42,537 nt of DNA from Aeriscardovia sp. (GTDB taxonomy: Bacteria > Actinomycetota > Actinomycetes > Actinomycetales > Bifidobacteriaceae), in assembly GCA_017405305.1 (NCBI GenBank), contig JAFRAT010000004.1:1-42537 (forward strand). The letters run 5' to 3'. The number at the start of each line of letters is the position of its first letter. Within the stretch, counting starts at the first letter, position 1. Below, piece by piece: positions 16,499 through 26,362 of the stretch. The notes under the pieces are model-generated. The model was not told the DNA's origin, ran no database searches, and was given only the letters and a program-made list of their open reading frames with translations. Position numbers and translations under genes: made by a program.

Positions 16499-18832
16499 TC
16501 ACTTGGAGGATCCGACGGCGTCGCGCGCCGTGGAACGCTTGCGGTACCAGATGGCGCCGCCGCCTGCGGCCGCGCACAGGACCAGCGCCGCCGCGACGGC
16601 AATGGACACCATGGAACCGGTGTTCGCCAGCGGGTTGCTGGAGGCCGCGGAGCCGGACGTCTGGGACGCCGTGGCCGGATGGGCGGCGTTCCGCGTGACG
16701 CCGGACTGCCGCGCCGTGGACGAGGACGCCGGTGTCACGGTCTTGGCGGACGCGCCCGCCGCGCTGGAACCGTTCGCCGCGGCGGCGGCCTTGTCGCTGA
16801 CGGTCACCGCGGCGACAGCGGAATCCGTGTACAGGCCCTGCGCATTGGCCACGCGCGCCACGTAGTACTCGGTGCCTGCCGAGGTCGTGGACGGGGTGAT
16901 GCTGGAACCGGTTCCGGCGAGCGTCATGCCTGCCGGGACGGCGGATGGGGAGGAACCGGCGCTGGCCAGCACCGCGGCGTTCGAGGAACCGGACGCGTAC
17001 GCGCTGTTCTTCGCGTTGGCGAGCGCGGCGGCTGCGGCCTTGTCGGTGGTCTTGTACCAGGTGTAGGTCAGGGTCGTCGATGTTCCGTTGACGCCGTCGT
17101 TTTCGGCCGCGGACGTGTGCAGGACGGGGGCGGCCGTATTCTTCGCGTACGAAGCGGATGCCGGCTGGACGGTGATGGTCGGGTTGATGACGGCCGCCGC
17201 GTAGACGAACGGGGTTTTCTCGGTGTTGGTCGCCGCGTCGTAGTCGGATGGCGTGAACGGCGTCGGGGAGCCGGACTTGAGGTACGCGCGCAGTTCGGTG
17301 AGCATGGCGAGCGCTTTGTTGTAGACGCTGTCGGTTACGGCGGCGTCGGCTTTGTCGGCCAGCGCGGAGCGGTCGGTCTGCGGGGTGCTGTCCATGAGGG
17401 CGGCGACGGCTTTTTGCTGGGCGATGATCTGGTTCTGGATGACGGCGAAGTATTTCTTGACGTTGGCGGCGGTCGTGGACCGGTTGTTGTAGCACAGCGT
17501 GTTGATGTCCATCATGACTTCGTCGAGGTTGTCGGTCGGGCCGGTCATGGCCGCGTCCACGCTGTCGACGCTGCCGGCGTTGACGCCGTTGCCCTGCCAG
17601 GTGTTGATGTTGCCGTACAGCGGGCTGACCTGCGTGAGCAGCGCGGAGTAATGCGGGATGAAGATGCCGAACTCCGGGCGGGACAGGGATTCCCACTGCA
17701 CGGTGGCGATGTCGTTGGGCAGTTTGTGGTCGATCTGGAAATCGTTGGTTTCCACGGTGTTCGGGTTGCCGATGGAATAGAGGTTCTTGTTCGTGTTCGC
17801 GTTGAACGGGGTTCCCTCGCCGCGAGTGGCGAAGGCGCGGAGGATGAAGTCCGTGGTGTAGTCTTTGCCGCCGGGCGTGAAGGTGAGCTGCGGCGCGGCG
17901 ATGTTGGTGATTTGGCCGAGCTTGTTGGTGGTGTAGCTGCTGGACGCGAGCGGGGCGCCGAAGTAGGCGCGGCCCTGCGCGAGCCGGTCGTACTGGCCGG
18001 AGCCGGAGTCGGTTTCGCCGTAGCTGGCGCCGACGTTGATCCAGCCGTTGGCGTACGTGACCAGCGAGCCGGCCTTCCGCGCGGTCGAGACGAGTCCGGC
18101 GGAGTGCAGGCACGTGGAGCTGTCGTCGATGTTCACTTCGTCTTCGAGACGGCCCATGTTCGGGTTGACGGACACCACGTTGTCCGGCATCTTGATGGCG
18201 ATCCACTGGTGGCCGGACAGCAGCGTAAAGAGCCAGACCGCGGTTTTGTCGGCGATGACGAGCTGGTTGCAGTTCAGAGAACCGTACTGGTCGTCCAGTT
18301 TGCCGAGCAGTTCGACGCCTTCGCGGGCGCTTGTCGCTTGGGACAGGATCAGTCCGGCGAGGTTGTACTCCGGGATCCCCCAGGGTTGGGAGGAGGCGGA
18401 GCCGACCGGGTCGACGGCCGCGATCTTATTGTTGTAGGACGTGGATTCCGTGGCGGACACGCTCACGCCGTCCTGGTTCTCGCCTGCCTCCGGGAAGGCG
18501 TTGATCGCTTCCGGACTGTAATAGGATTTGTTGTCGCGCACGTACGTGTACCGCAGGGACCTGCCCGGAACGGTGTACCTGAAGCTCGACACCTCGGACG
18601 AGAACACCATGTCGTTCTCCGGCTGTTGGACGCCGAAGACCTTCTCCCAGCGCGGGGCGTTGTCCTCGTTGCGGCCGACGTACGTGTCGCCGTTGGCGGT
18701 GAACTGATCGCCGACGTAGATCTGCGTGCACGCCATCGCCGACGCTGGAGCCGCGAACGCCGTCGCTCCGGCCACGATCGCGCCGATGGCGATTTTCGAC
18801 AGACGGGACCACTTCCAATTCGCTCTGGACAT
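16499..18832 (-). CDS. C69-family dipeptidase, secreted and wall-anchored
   Basis: 777 residues. The signal peptide (residues about 1-34: WKWSRLSK, then a hydrophobic run ending APASAMA) is followed directly by Cys35 in ACTQIYVG. This is the N-terminal nucleophile of C69 (PepD-like) peptidases, exposed when the leader is removed. The catalytic domain (about 35-520) includes YVGRNEDNA, NQDGVSVSATES, ASAREGVELL-type segments and CNQLVIADKTAVWLF. A C-terminal Ig-like domain (about 560-690) and a Ser/Ala-rich linker lead to the sorting motif LANTG (735-739), a hydrophobic helix and RKR tail. The protein should cleave dipeptides at the surface. ATG 18832 is four bases after AAGGAGG; an earlier ATG abuts the site. 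Confidence 0.9.
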   Translation of the reverse strand: MSRANWKWSRLSKIAIGAIVAGATAFAAPASAMACTQIYVGDQFTANGDTYVGRNEDNAPRWEKVFGVQQPENDMVFSSEVSSFRYTVPGRSLRYTYVRDNKSYYSPEAINAFPEAGENQDGVSVSATESTSYNNKIAAVDPVGSASSQPWGIPEYNLAGLILSQATSAREGVELLGKLDDQYGSLNCNQLVIADKTAVWLFTLLSGHQWIAIKMPDNVVSVNPNMGRLEDEVNIDDSSTCLHSAGLVSTARKAGSLVTYANGWINVGASYGETDSGSGQYDRLAQGRAYFGAPLASSSYTTNKLGQITNIAAPQLTFTPGGKDYTTDFILRAFATRGEGTPFNANTNKNLYSIGNPNTVETNDFQIDHKLPNDIATVQWESLSRPEFGIFIPHYSALLTQVSPLYGNINTWQGNGVNAGSVDSVDAAMTGPTDNLDEVMMDINTLCYNNRSTTAANVKKYFAVIQNQIIAQQKAVAALMDSTPQTDRSALADKADAAVTDSVYNKALAMLTELRAYLKSGSPTPFTPSDYDAATNTEKTPFVYAAAVINPTITVQPASASYAKNTAAPVLHTSAAENDGVNGTSTTLTYTWYKTTDKAAAAALANAKNSAYASGSSNAAVLASAGSSPSAVPAGMTLAGTGSSITPSTTSAGTEYYVARVANAQGLYTDSAVAAVTVSDKAAAAANGSSAAGASAKTVTPASSSTARQSGVTRNAAHPATASQTSGSAASSNPLANTGSMVSIAVAAALVLCAAAGGGAIWYRKRSTARDAVGSSK

Positions 18833-19026
18833 CATGCCTCCTTGCACAATCACCCACTCATGAGCTGTTGTTTTACTGAAAACCTTAGTATTCCCCGCGG
18901 ATAATCAGGCTTTCGACGCCATAAGCCGGAAAGCGGGCGTCCGGCGCCGCCGGCCATCCAGGCCCGTTGCCGCGGCCGCGGGGGTCTTCTTCTCGCGAAG
19001 CCGCCGGCGCCGATGCGCGCCCGCTC

Positions 19027-20502
19027 TCAGAAGCCCATCGTGCGCGTGCACAGGCCGATGATGCCGAGCACGGCGAGAACGGCCACGACGATCCACGCGC
19101 TCCATTCGCCGGCTCCCATCCTCTTACCTTGCTCCTGGCGTCCCTTCCAGTAGAACCAGAAGCCGGTGAGCCAGACCACGGCGGTCAGCAGCAGGTACTG
19201 CAGGCCAGCGCCGTAGACCATGAAGGCGGTGAACAGCGTCGAGAGCGCGGCGAGAACGCCGGTGCGAACGCGTTCGCCGCGGGAACGGTTCCGGAAGCCG
19301 ATGCCCTTGATGACGGACTTGCAGGCGTACAGCGAGACCATGAGGTACGGCACGCAGTCCAGCGAGGTGGCGAACTCGAGCATGGTCTCGTAGCCGGCGG
19401 ACGAGAAGCCGGCGACGAGCAGCAGCGCTTCGGTGATGCAGGATGTGGTCAGGACGGCGTTCTTCGGGATCTCTTCGCCGTTGAGCTGGTTGAGCCACTT
19501 GGTGGCGGAGCCGCCGCGGGACGGCAGACGCAGTTCCTCGGAGCAGAGGGAGATCCACGCCAGCAGCGCGCCGACCACCGACACGATGAGGCAGATGTCG
19601 ATGAGCCAGGAACCCCATGGCCCTGTCATGTGCGCCATCAGGCCGGCCATGGACGGGTCATGCAGCTGGGAGATCCGCGACGGGGCCATGAGGCCGAGGG
19701 ACAGCACCGCGGTGCCCACGAGGACGATGATGACGATGATCGAACCGATGGTCGTCGCCTTGGCGACGTCGGAGGTCTTGCGGGCGCGCGTGGCGTAGAT
19801 GGTGCCGGACTCGATTCCCACCAGGCACCACATGGCCGACAGCAGGACCGCCTTGGACTGGGCGAAGACGGATTCGTGCGTCCAGTGCGCCGCCGTGGTG
19901 TGGGACGCCGGCACGTAGACCGATGTCGATGCCCAGTGCGCCATGAAGATATGCGGGTTGAAGTTGAGGATGGCCAGCACGATGAAGACGACGATCGGGA
20001 TAATCTTGGCGATGGTGGTGATGTCGTTCATGAGCGTGGACGATTTGACGCCGCGCAGCACGAGCCAGGTCAGCAGCCATAGCAGGATCGAGGCGACGAG
20101 CACGGACCACCAGGTGGTGCCGTCGCCGAAGAAGCCGAAGACGCCGAACGCGCCGAGCGCGGAGAAGATGACGACCAGGTAGCTGGTGTCCCCCACCGCG
20201 TCGCCGACGCCGTGGCCGTAGTTGGCGAAGAAGCCGCCGAGGTCGCCGAAGATGCCCTTGGCCCAGCCGTAGATGCCGTCGTCGATCTCCGGTTGCTGCA
20301 TCGTCAGGTCGCGGTAGACGCCCGCCAGGGCGAACATGCCGATGCCGACGATGATCCAGCCGATGATGATGGCTTTCGGATTGCCGTTTTTCGTCATGGT
20401 GGACGGCAGGCCGAAGATGCCCGAGCCGATGGTGCCGCCGACGACCAGCGCCGTCAAAGCGCCGGCGCCGACTTTGTTTTTGAGTTTTTCCTTGCTTGCC
20501 AT
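19027..20502 (-). CDS. APC-family basic amino acid antiporter (second copy)
   Basis: 491 residues, twelve or more membrane helices. The N-terminal motif LTALVVGGTIGSGIFGLP is the substrate-binding GSGIF helix of APC transporters. PEIDDGIYGWAKGIFGDLGGF and SAMWCLVGIESGTIYATRARKTSDVAKAT (in pieces) match the arginine/ornithine-type antiporter (APA) subgroup. It probably exchanges an amino acid for its metabolic product. ATG 20502 has AAAGGAG four bases upstream. It is paralogous to the arc-linked antiporter at 26363-27802, and the restriction gene lies between the two. Confidence 0.88.
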   Translation of the reverse strand: MASKEKLKNKVGAGALTALVVGGTIGSGIFGLPSTMTKNGNPKAIIIGWIIVGIGMFALAGVYRDLTMQQPEIDDGIYGWAKGIFGDLGGFFANYGHGVGDAVGDTSYLVVIFSALGAFGVFGFFGDGTTWWSVLVASILLWLLTWLVLRGVKSSTLMNDITTIAKIIPIVVFIVLAILNFNPHIFMAHWASTSVYVPASHTTAAHWTHESVFAQSKAVLLSAMWCLVGIESGTIYATRARKTSDVAKATTIGSIIVIIVLVGTAVLSLGLMAPSRISQLHDPSMAGLMAHMTGPWGSWLIDICLIVSVVGALLAWISLCSEELRLPSRGGSATKWLNQLNGEEIPKNAVLTTSCITEALLLVAGFSSAGYETMLEFATSLDCVPYLMVSLYACKSVIKGIGFRNRSRGERVRTGVLAALSTLFTAFMVYGAGLQYLLLTAVVWLTGFWFYWKGRQEQGKRMGAGEWSAWIVVAVLAVLGIIGLCTRTMGF

Positions 20503-20931
20503 TTTGCTCCTTTGCAAAACGAGAAATAACCGCTTTCTGTCAACGTAGTCCAAGCCGACGTCGGAAGAACTCTCGGCGTTTCCTGATTTTCCGAGTTCCA
20601 CGGCGGAGAACGCCGGATCGCATGGTTGCGTGCGGTGGATGGCGAGGCATCATCGCCGGGGCCGGCCGGCCGCCTCTTGGGGAATCGCATGATCTGTTGC
20701 GGTCCGGCGATGCCGGTGTGCAGGCGGCCATGGAACCGGCGGCGCTGGTACGGACGTTCTCGCATCAGGATCCCGTGGCTTCCCCGCGCAGGAACCATGA
20801 AAAAGAAACAGCGCTGGCGTCCGCGCCCGGCCCGGAGGAAACGGACCGAAGGCATTGCATCAGCCGGCAAGCCAAGGCCGCGGATCATCGACGGCCGGTC
20901 GCCGGTTCGCCGGGTTGGCGCTCGCTGGTTT
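20503..20931. other. Intergenic region between antiporter and restriction gene
   Basis: 430 bases with no convincing gene. Both flanking genes read left, so it should hold the antiporter promoter and the end of the restriction gene transcript. No U-tract terminator and no confident promoter were seen. Short palindromic pieces such as GGCCGGCCGGCC around 20659 are present. Confidence 0.35.
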
Positions 20932-21873
20932 TCACGATTCGGCCGTAGCCCAGTACGTCGGCCAGTTCGCCGTTTGCGGCAGCGGGTCCAGGGGCGGCAG
21001 GCCAGCAAGGATCTCCTGGGTCCTCATGGACACGGTCACGGCTTTCTCCAGCAGGTCGACGATGTAACGCGGATTATCATGCTCGATGCCCCACTGGTTC
21101 GGGTCGCTGGGGTTGCCGCTTTTCTTGTCGGTTTTGACCTGATACTGGTTCATAACCCATTCGACCGGGGAAAGACCTTTGATGGTCCACTCGTAGGCTT
21201 CGAGGGGGATGTTCTCCAATGTCAGAGCCTGGTTGACGACGATACGGGTCCTGTCCTCGTCCTTCCCGTTTTTGGCGAAGCGCAGCTTGTCCAGGATCCG
21301 GAAACCGTCATGGTCGACTGTCTTCCATATCTCCTTGACACCGTTGGCGACACCGCCTTTCGACGTCCACGGGGCGGCCGACTCGTATCCGGCGTGCAGT
21401 TCGAGGAGCCGTGCGCCGGCCTGATGGAAGGCTTTGAAGTTTTTGGCTAATGGGATTCGCGGCAGTTCCTTCGTCAGGTTCGCGGCGTAACGCTTGCGGT
21501 ATTCGGGCGTGTTCAGGATCCCGTAGATATAGGCGAACACGATGGTTTTCGCTTTCGACGGATCGCCTTGCAGGCTTGCCTCGCCCGGGTAGGCTTCGCG
21601 GAAGACGGAGAGGGTCTCGTCGGTGATCGCGTCGTGGCGGACGAACCGGGTCCTGTCGGGCGCGGTTACAACCTGGTCGCCAGGCCGGGACGCAGGTTCG
21701 TCGAACAGGCCGCCGCCGTCCTGGATTTTCTCGTACCAGTGCAATGGGAGACACTGCCCGTGCTTTATCGCATCCAAATCGACTGGCGTCATGCTGGCGA
21801 AGACGGAGAATTCGGCGCTTCCCACGCCGCCCGCATCGATGACCATGTTGACCAGCGGAGGGGTGGATGTTCG

Positions 21874-21982
21874 CGCGTTGCGGTACATCATCTCGCGTTG
21901 CGGTACATCCTCTCGGGAATCGGAGTTCGCTTCGCTCACCAGTTCTTTCGGAAAAAGCCGCGCGTTGCGGTACATCATCTCG
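21874..21982. repeat. Three copies of a 20-22-base repeat in the specificity region
   Basis: CGCGTTGCGGTACATCATCT occurs at 21874 and 21961 exactly and at 21894 with one mismatch (CATCCTCT). Copies one and two are tandem at a 20-base period. Copies one and three are 87 bases apart, so both read MMYRNAR in frame; the middle copy is read in another frame (ED-VPQRE). It looks like a local duplication inside the C-terminal target-recognition part of the restriction protein. Confidence 0.85.
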
Positions 21983-24900
21983 ACCAGAGCGGGGTCGTAG
22001 TACAGCCATTTTTTGCAGAACGGCCGGTACAGGGCCTCCGTGATCGCCTGGGGGTCGAACGCGATCCGTTTCCGTTTCTCCCATTCATGGATCAGGCTCC
22101 GGGTCCAATTGATGCGCGTCATGTCCTCGATGCGTTCCCCTGATTCGACCGACAGCCGGTACGAGTCGCACAAGCGCTCCATGTTGGCGGCGAGCGCCGG
22201 ATGCGAATAAGAGTACGAGTACGCGTCGCGTCCGGTTTTAATGCCGAGGGAGTACATGGCGAAAGCGCCCAGAGCGCTCCTCTTTTCGTCGGCTTTGCCC
22301 AGGGCAAGCGGCATAAGCTCATCAAAGCTGTCATCGCGCTGGTCGAGCCAGTCGCCGTGCTTGTCCGGCTGGAGGTTTTCCCATTCGGTTCCGCCGATCG
22401 GGTTCTCGACGGTGCGGGCGAGGATGCCGAGTTTCTCGTCGGCGCTCAGAGTCTTGCCGATGTCATGGTAGTGGATCCTGCCGTGATGGCCGGAGCCGGG
22501 GTCGCGCACGAGCAGGGTGACGGCGATCGGGGATTGCGATTGGTTGCGGAACACGTTCTCGCCTTCGCGCCGGAGCTGTTCCTTCGTCTGGTCGAACCTA
22601 TCGCTGTTGCCGCGCAGATCCAGGACCCAGATGTCGGAGAACTCGTCGCACAGACTGCAGCGGAAACCGTTGAACGACAGGTTTTCAGCCAACCCCCGCC
22701 GGAGACGAAACCGATGATGCCGCGGCCTGTGCCGTCCTTGCCGGCGATCCTGTCCGACGCCCAGCGGAACGCGCGGATGTACGAGTCGTACACGCCGTTC
22801 TTGTTCTGGGCTTTCGTTCCGGCGGCGTAGGTGTCGGCGATGCGCTGGTCGAGGGCCGGGTAGTGTTCGTTGGCGTTGCCGTCGTTGGCGTCCTTCTGAT
22901 GGGCGGAGTAGGGCGGGTTGGCGACGATCACGGTAATCGGCGTCCGGTTCTCCTGTTCGACGCGCTCGTTGTTCTCACCGAACAGGCGGGAGTCCAGGGT
23001 GCGGGCATCTTCGGTGGAGCGGAACGTGTCGGTCAGGCATCCGCCTGGGAACGGCTCGTACCCGGATTCCAGGCCAGCGGCATGGCGGGCGGCCGCGTAC
23101 TCGGATTCGATGTTGACCATGGCGATGTAGTAAGCCAGGGGCATGATTTCGTTGGCCCACAGTTCCCGCTTGTACTTGCGTTCCAGGTCCTGCGCGGGGA
23201 TAAGGCCGTTGCTCAGGAGGCGGGCGATGAACGTGCCGGTGCCGGTGAACGGGTCGAGGATGTTGACCCGCTCGTCGCGCAAGCGCAGGCCGAAATGCTG
23301 GTTTAGGAGGCTGTCGGCGGCGTGCTCGATCCAGTCGACAATCCCGGTGGGCGTGTAGACGACGCCGAGTTTCTTCGCGTCGGCCTCGAACGCGGTTTTG
23401 AAGAACTTCTCGTACAGGTCGCGCACCAGGGCTTGCCGGGCGGCGGGGTCGCCGCGCACGGCGGAAGCGGCGACGCGTACCTGGGAGTACAAACGTTCCA
23501 GCTGGTTTTCGGAGTCGGTTTCCTCGACCAGGGGGCGGAGTGCCGTGGCGATGGGAGCCATGGCGCGGGACACGGGGTTCAGGTCGGCGAAACAGCGGCC
23601 CTGGGCGTCAACCGTTTGGCCGAACAGGGCGTCGAAGACCGGTCCGGTGACCAGGTGCGAGGAAACCATGCCCACGGCTTCCTTCTCGCTTATCTTCGGG
23701 TCGAGCGTGCCGCGCAGGGATTCGAGGAAGCCGTTGAACAGGTCCCGGGCCTTCCCTTCGCGGCCGACAGCTTGTTCGACGGCTTGGCGGGTCTTTTCGT
23801 AGATGCGGGCGACGGTGCCGGACCAGTCGTCCCAGTAGCCGGTGGTGCCGCATTTGGCCACGAGCCTGGCTTGGAAGAGGGTCGAGACCCTTTCGTCCAA
23901 ATCAAGGTCGCCCTGGTAGGCGTCCTGGGCGCGCAAAGCCATGGATTCGGCGTCCCGACGCTCGGAAGCTTTGATCCCGTCGCGGTTCTTTTTGCTGCCT
24001 TTGCGCTTGTCCTGGGCCTTGCGTTCCCTGTTGCGCAGGGCGAGGGCGTTGACCATCGCGTCGAAATGCCCGTCGATGGAGCGCAGGGACTGCAGGATCT
24101 GCCAGACGGTGTCGAAGTCGGAGGATGCCAGGGCGGCGGCCGGATCAGCGTCCTCAGGCACGACGACGGGCACGATCACGTACCCGTATTTTTTGCCCCG
24201 GGCTTTGCGCATGACGCGGCCCACGGCCTGGACGATGTCGATCTGGCTGTTGCGCGGCTGGAGGAACACAACCGCGTCCAAGCTGGGCAGGTCGATGCCC
24301 TCGGTCAGGCAGCGGGCGTTGGTCAGGACACGGCATTCGTCCGGATCCTTCCCCTCGGCGATCCAGTCGAGTTTCTCCTGGCGGGTTCCGGCGCTCATGG
24401 AACCGTCCACGTGCTGCGCGGCGATCCTCAGATCGCCGGCCACAGGCCGGCCGGAGGCGGCCAACTCGTTCTTCCAGCGGGCGACGACCTCGGGAAACCC
24501 TTGGGCCACGGCTTTCGAGTCGGCGATGGAGCGAGCGAACGCCACGGCCGTGTGCATCGGCTCCACGTCCTTGCCTCCCCCGCTTTCCGGCCGGCCATGC
24601 TCCTGGCCGGCCAAGCCCAGGACGACCTTGCCGCCCAGACCGGTGTCGATTGGTTCGTGGACGCCGCGGGTGCGCAGCGCGTCCCACACGCCCACAAGCT
24701 TGCCGGCCATGCCGGCGGCTTCTTTCTCGGCTTTCTCCAGGTCGGCCTGGCGTTTGGCGCGCGAAGCGTCGCTGCGGGCCTTGCCCACGCGGCGGCGCAG
24801 CTCGTCGAGGGTTTTGCCTTTCGAGTCCGTCCAGGCGGCGGGCAGCGCGCCCTTGTCCTGCTCGCTGACGCCCAGGACGAGGACCTTGTAGTCGGTCAGG

Positions 24901-26087
24901 ATGCCCAGTTCCACGGCCTTGCCGAAGTCGAGGCGGTGGAATTCAGGGCCGAACGTGTTCTCGTCGTCCATGGAGTACAGGACAGCGGCCCTGTCGGCGG
25001 CCTTGCCCTTGGCGGTCTGGGAGTAGATTTTGGGCGTGGCGGTCATGTACAGGCGGCGTTCGGCGTTCACGAGGTTCCTGTCATGGATCTTGACGAACGG
25101 GGATTCGGGTCCGTCGGCGGCGCCGGCGGTGCGGTGCGCTTCGTCGCACACGGCCAGGTCGAAGCCAGGCATGCCGTTCTGTTTCTGCGCGTCAATGGTC
25201 GTTTGGATGGACTGGTACGTGGAGAACACGACGTCCAGGCCGCCGCCGGCCAGCAGCGTTTCCGACGTTTCGACAGCCTCCGCCAGCCGCTGGGGGTCAG
25301 TCGTGGACGGGAAGTGCATGTCCAAGACGGTTTCGTCCGTGTCACCGCCGGCGGCGGCGGAGGGGTCGGAACATACGGCATGGCCTTGGATCGGTTCCAT
25401 GGCCTGCCTCATCCACGAACGGAGCGTCTGGGAAACCAAGGCGATCGACGGGGCGAGGAACAGGACGCGGAACGGGCTGCCGGCCTTGGACGGCTCCTCC
25501 TGGTCGCGCCGGCGCATGAGCTCCTCGGCCAGGCGCAGGGAGGTGAGGGTCTTGCCGGTGCCGCACGCCATGACCAGTTTGCCGCGGCCGTGCTCCTTGA
25601 ATCCTTCGACGCAGGCGGCGATGGCCTGCTGTTGGTAGTCGTGCGGAGAATACTTCTGCCCTTTGGGCGCTCCGGGCAGGAACTCCGACCAGTCCGTCCC
25701 CTCGGACTCGAAATCGTTCAGGCCAAGCAGCACGCATCCGTTGCGTTTGATTTCGCGATCCACGTCGGGGGTGAAGTGGGGCGTGGTCGCCGCGACGATC
25801 AGATGCCCATTGCCGACACCCCGGCTGGCCGCGTCGGCGAAAAACGTGTCCAGCTCCCTTTTGCCCAGCTCCTCGTCGGGCTGGTAGTACTTGCATTGGA
25901 TGGCCCACAGCTCGCCGTCGCGGCCGCAGCCAACGAGGTCGATCCCGTCGTCCTTGGCGGAACCGTCCGGGTTGAGCGGGTTGGGTTCGCTCCACAGCCA
26001 TACGTTGGACAGGACGCTGGCCCACACCGGGTCATGCGACAGGAAGTATTTCGTCGCCTGTTCGAACGCCGCTCCTCTAGAGCGTTG

Positions 26088-26096
26088 CCCCCCCCC
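26088..26096 (-). repeat. G9 homopolymer near start of restriction gene
   Basis: Nine C on the plus strand, read as G9 on the coding strand, about 55 bases after the ATG. With nine G translation stops at TAG almost at once. With eight G it joins the long nuclease-helicase-methyltransferase frame. Position and effect are those of a slipped-strand phase switch. Confidence 0.8.
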
Positions 26097-26275
26097 TGAG
26101 CATGCCCGCGCGGTTTTCGATCGCGTCGAGCACGTCGTTGAAACTGACCATGGAAAACCTCCCCGCCAAGCCCCTTGCCGACAAAAGGAATTATAGGACC
26201 CATGGGCTTGAGCATCCCCTCGAAACCCATGGGCCGAGAAGCCCGCGGCGCGCGTGCCCTGGCTTTCGGGATATG

Positions 26276-26325
26276 GAAAGCCCGGCCGGGCGCTGGAGCA
26301 AACCAGCGCGCCCGACCGGGCTTTC
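26276..26325 (-). terminator. Hairpin after arc-linked antiporter gene
   Basis: Long stem starting GAAAGCCCGG (26276-26285) against CCGGGCTTTC (26316-26325), with further inner pairing GGGCGC-TGG / CCA-GCGC around an AGCAAA loop. It lies 37 bases downstream of the antiporter stop codon on the minus strand and ends with CTTTC rather than a full U tract. It should separate the antiporter from the restriction gene. Confidence 0.75.
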
Positions 26326-26362
26326 AAGCGGTTTCGGCCCGCGTCCGGCGGGCCGGGGTTCA

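Larger units (their letters stand above)
20932..26151 (-). pseudogene. Type ISP-like restriction-modification gene, frame broken twice
   Basis: A single-polypeptide nuclease-helicase-methyltransferase of about 1740 residues when joined, close to the LlaGI/LlaBIII family (about 1570). Order: Mrr-like PD-(D/E)XK nuclease (DDGIDLVGC...WAIQCKYY, about 50-75), helicase (Walker A MACGTGKT about 195, DEAH box about 334, MTATP, motif VI VGRVMRK), gamma-class adenine methyltransferase (DPFTGTGTF about 965, NPPY about 1077), and a C-terminal specificity region. ATG 26151 has GGGGAGG six bases upstream, but that frame meets TAG after about 22 codons because of nine G; with eight G it enters the nuclease frame. 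A second break near 22690 separates GFVSGGGWL from AENLSFNGFR. Either pseudogene, switched-off phase variant, or sequencing error. Confidence 0.85.

Noticed and set aside
16085..18904. Long open frame on the plus strand over the dipeptidase gene
   Set aside because: Low-complexity Gly/Val/Arg translation opposite a gene with signal peptide, catalytic Cys and sorting motif.
23322..26099. Very long open frame on the plus strand opposite the restriction gene
   Set aside because: It is the antisense of a gene with clear nuclease, helicase and methyltransferase motifs; its translation is Gly/Val/Ala/Asp-rich with no domain, a usual shadow in GC-rich DNA.
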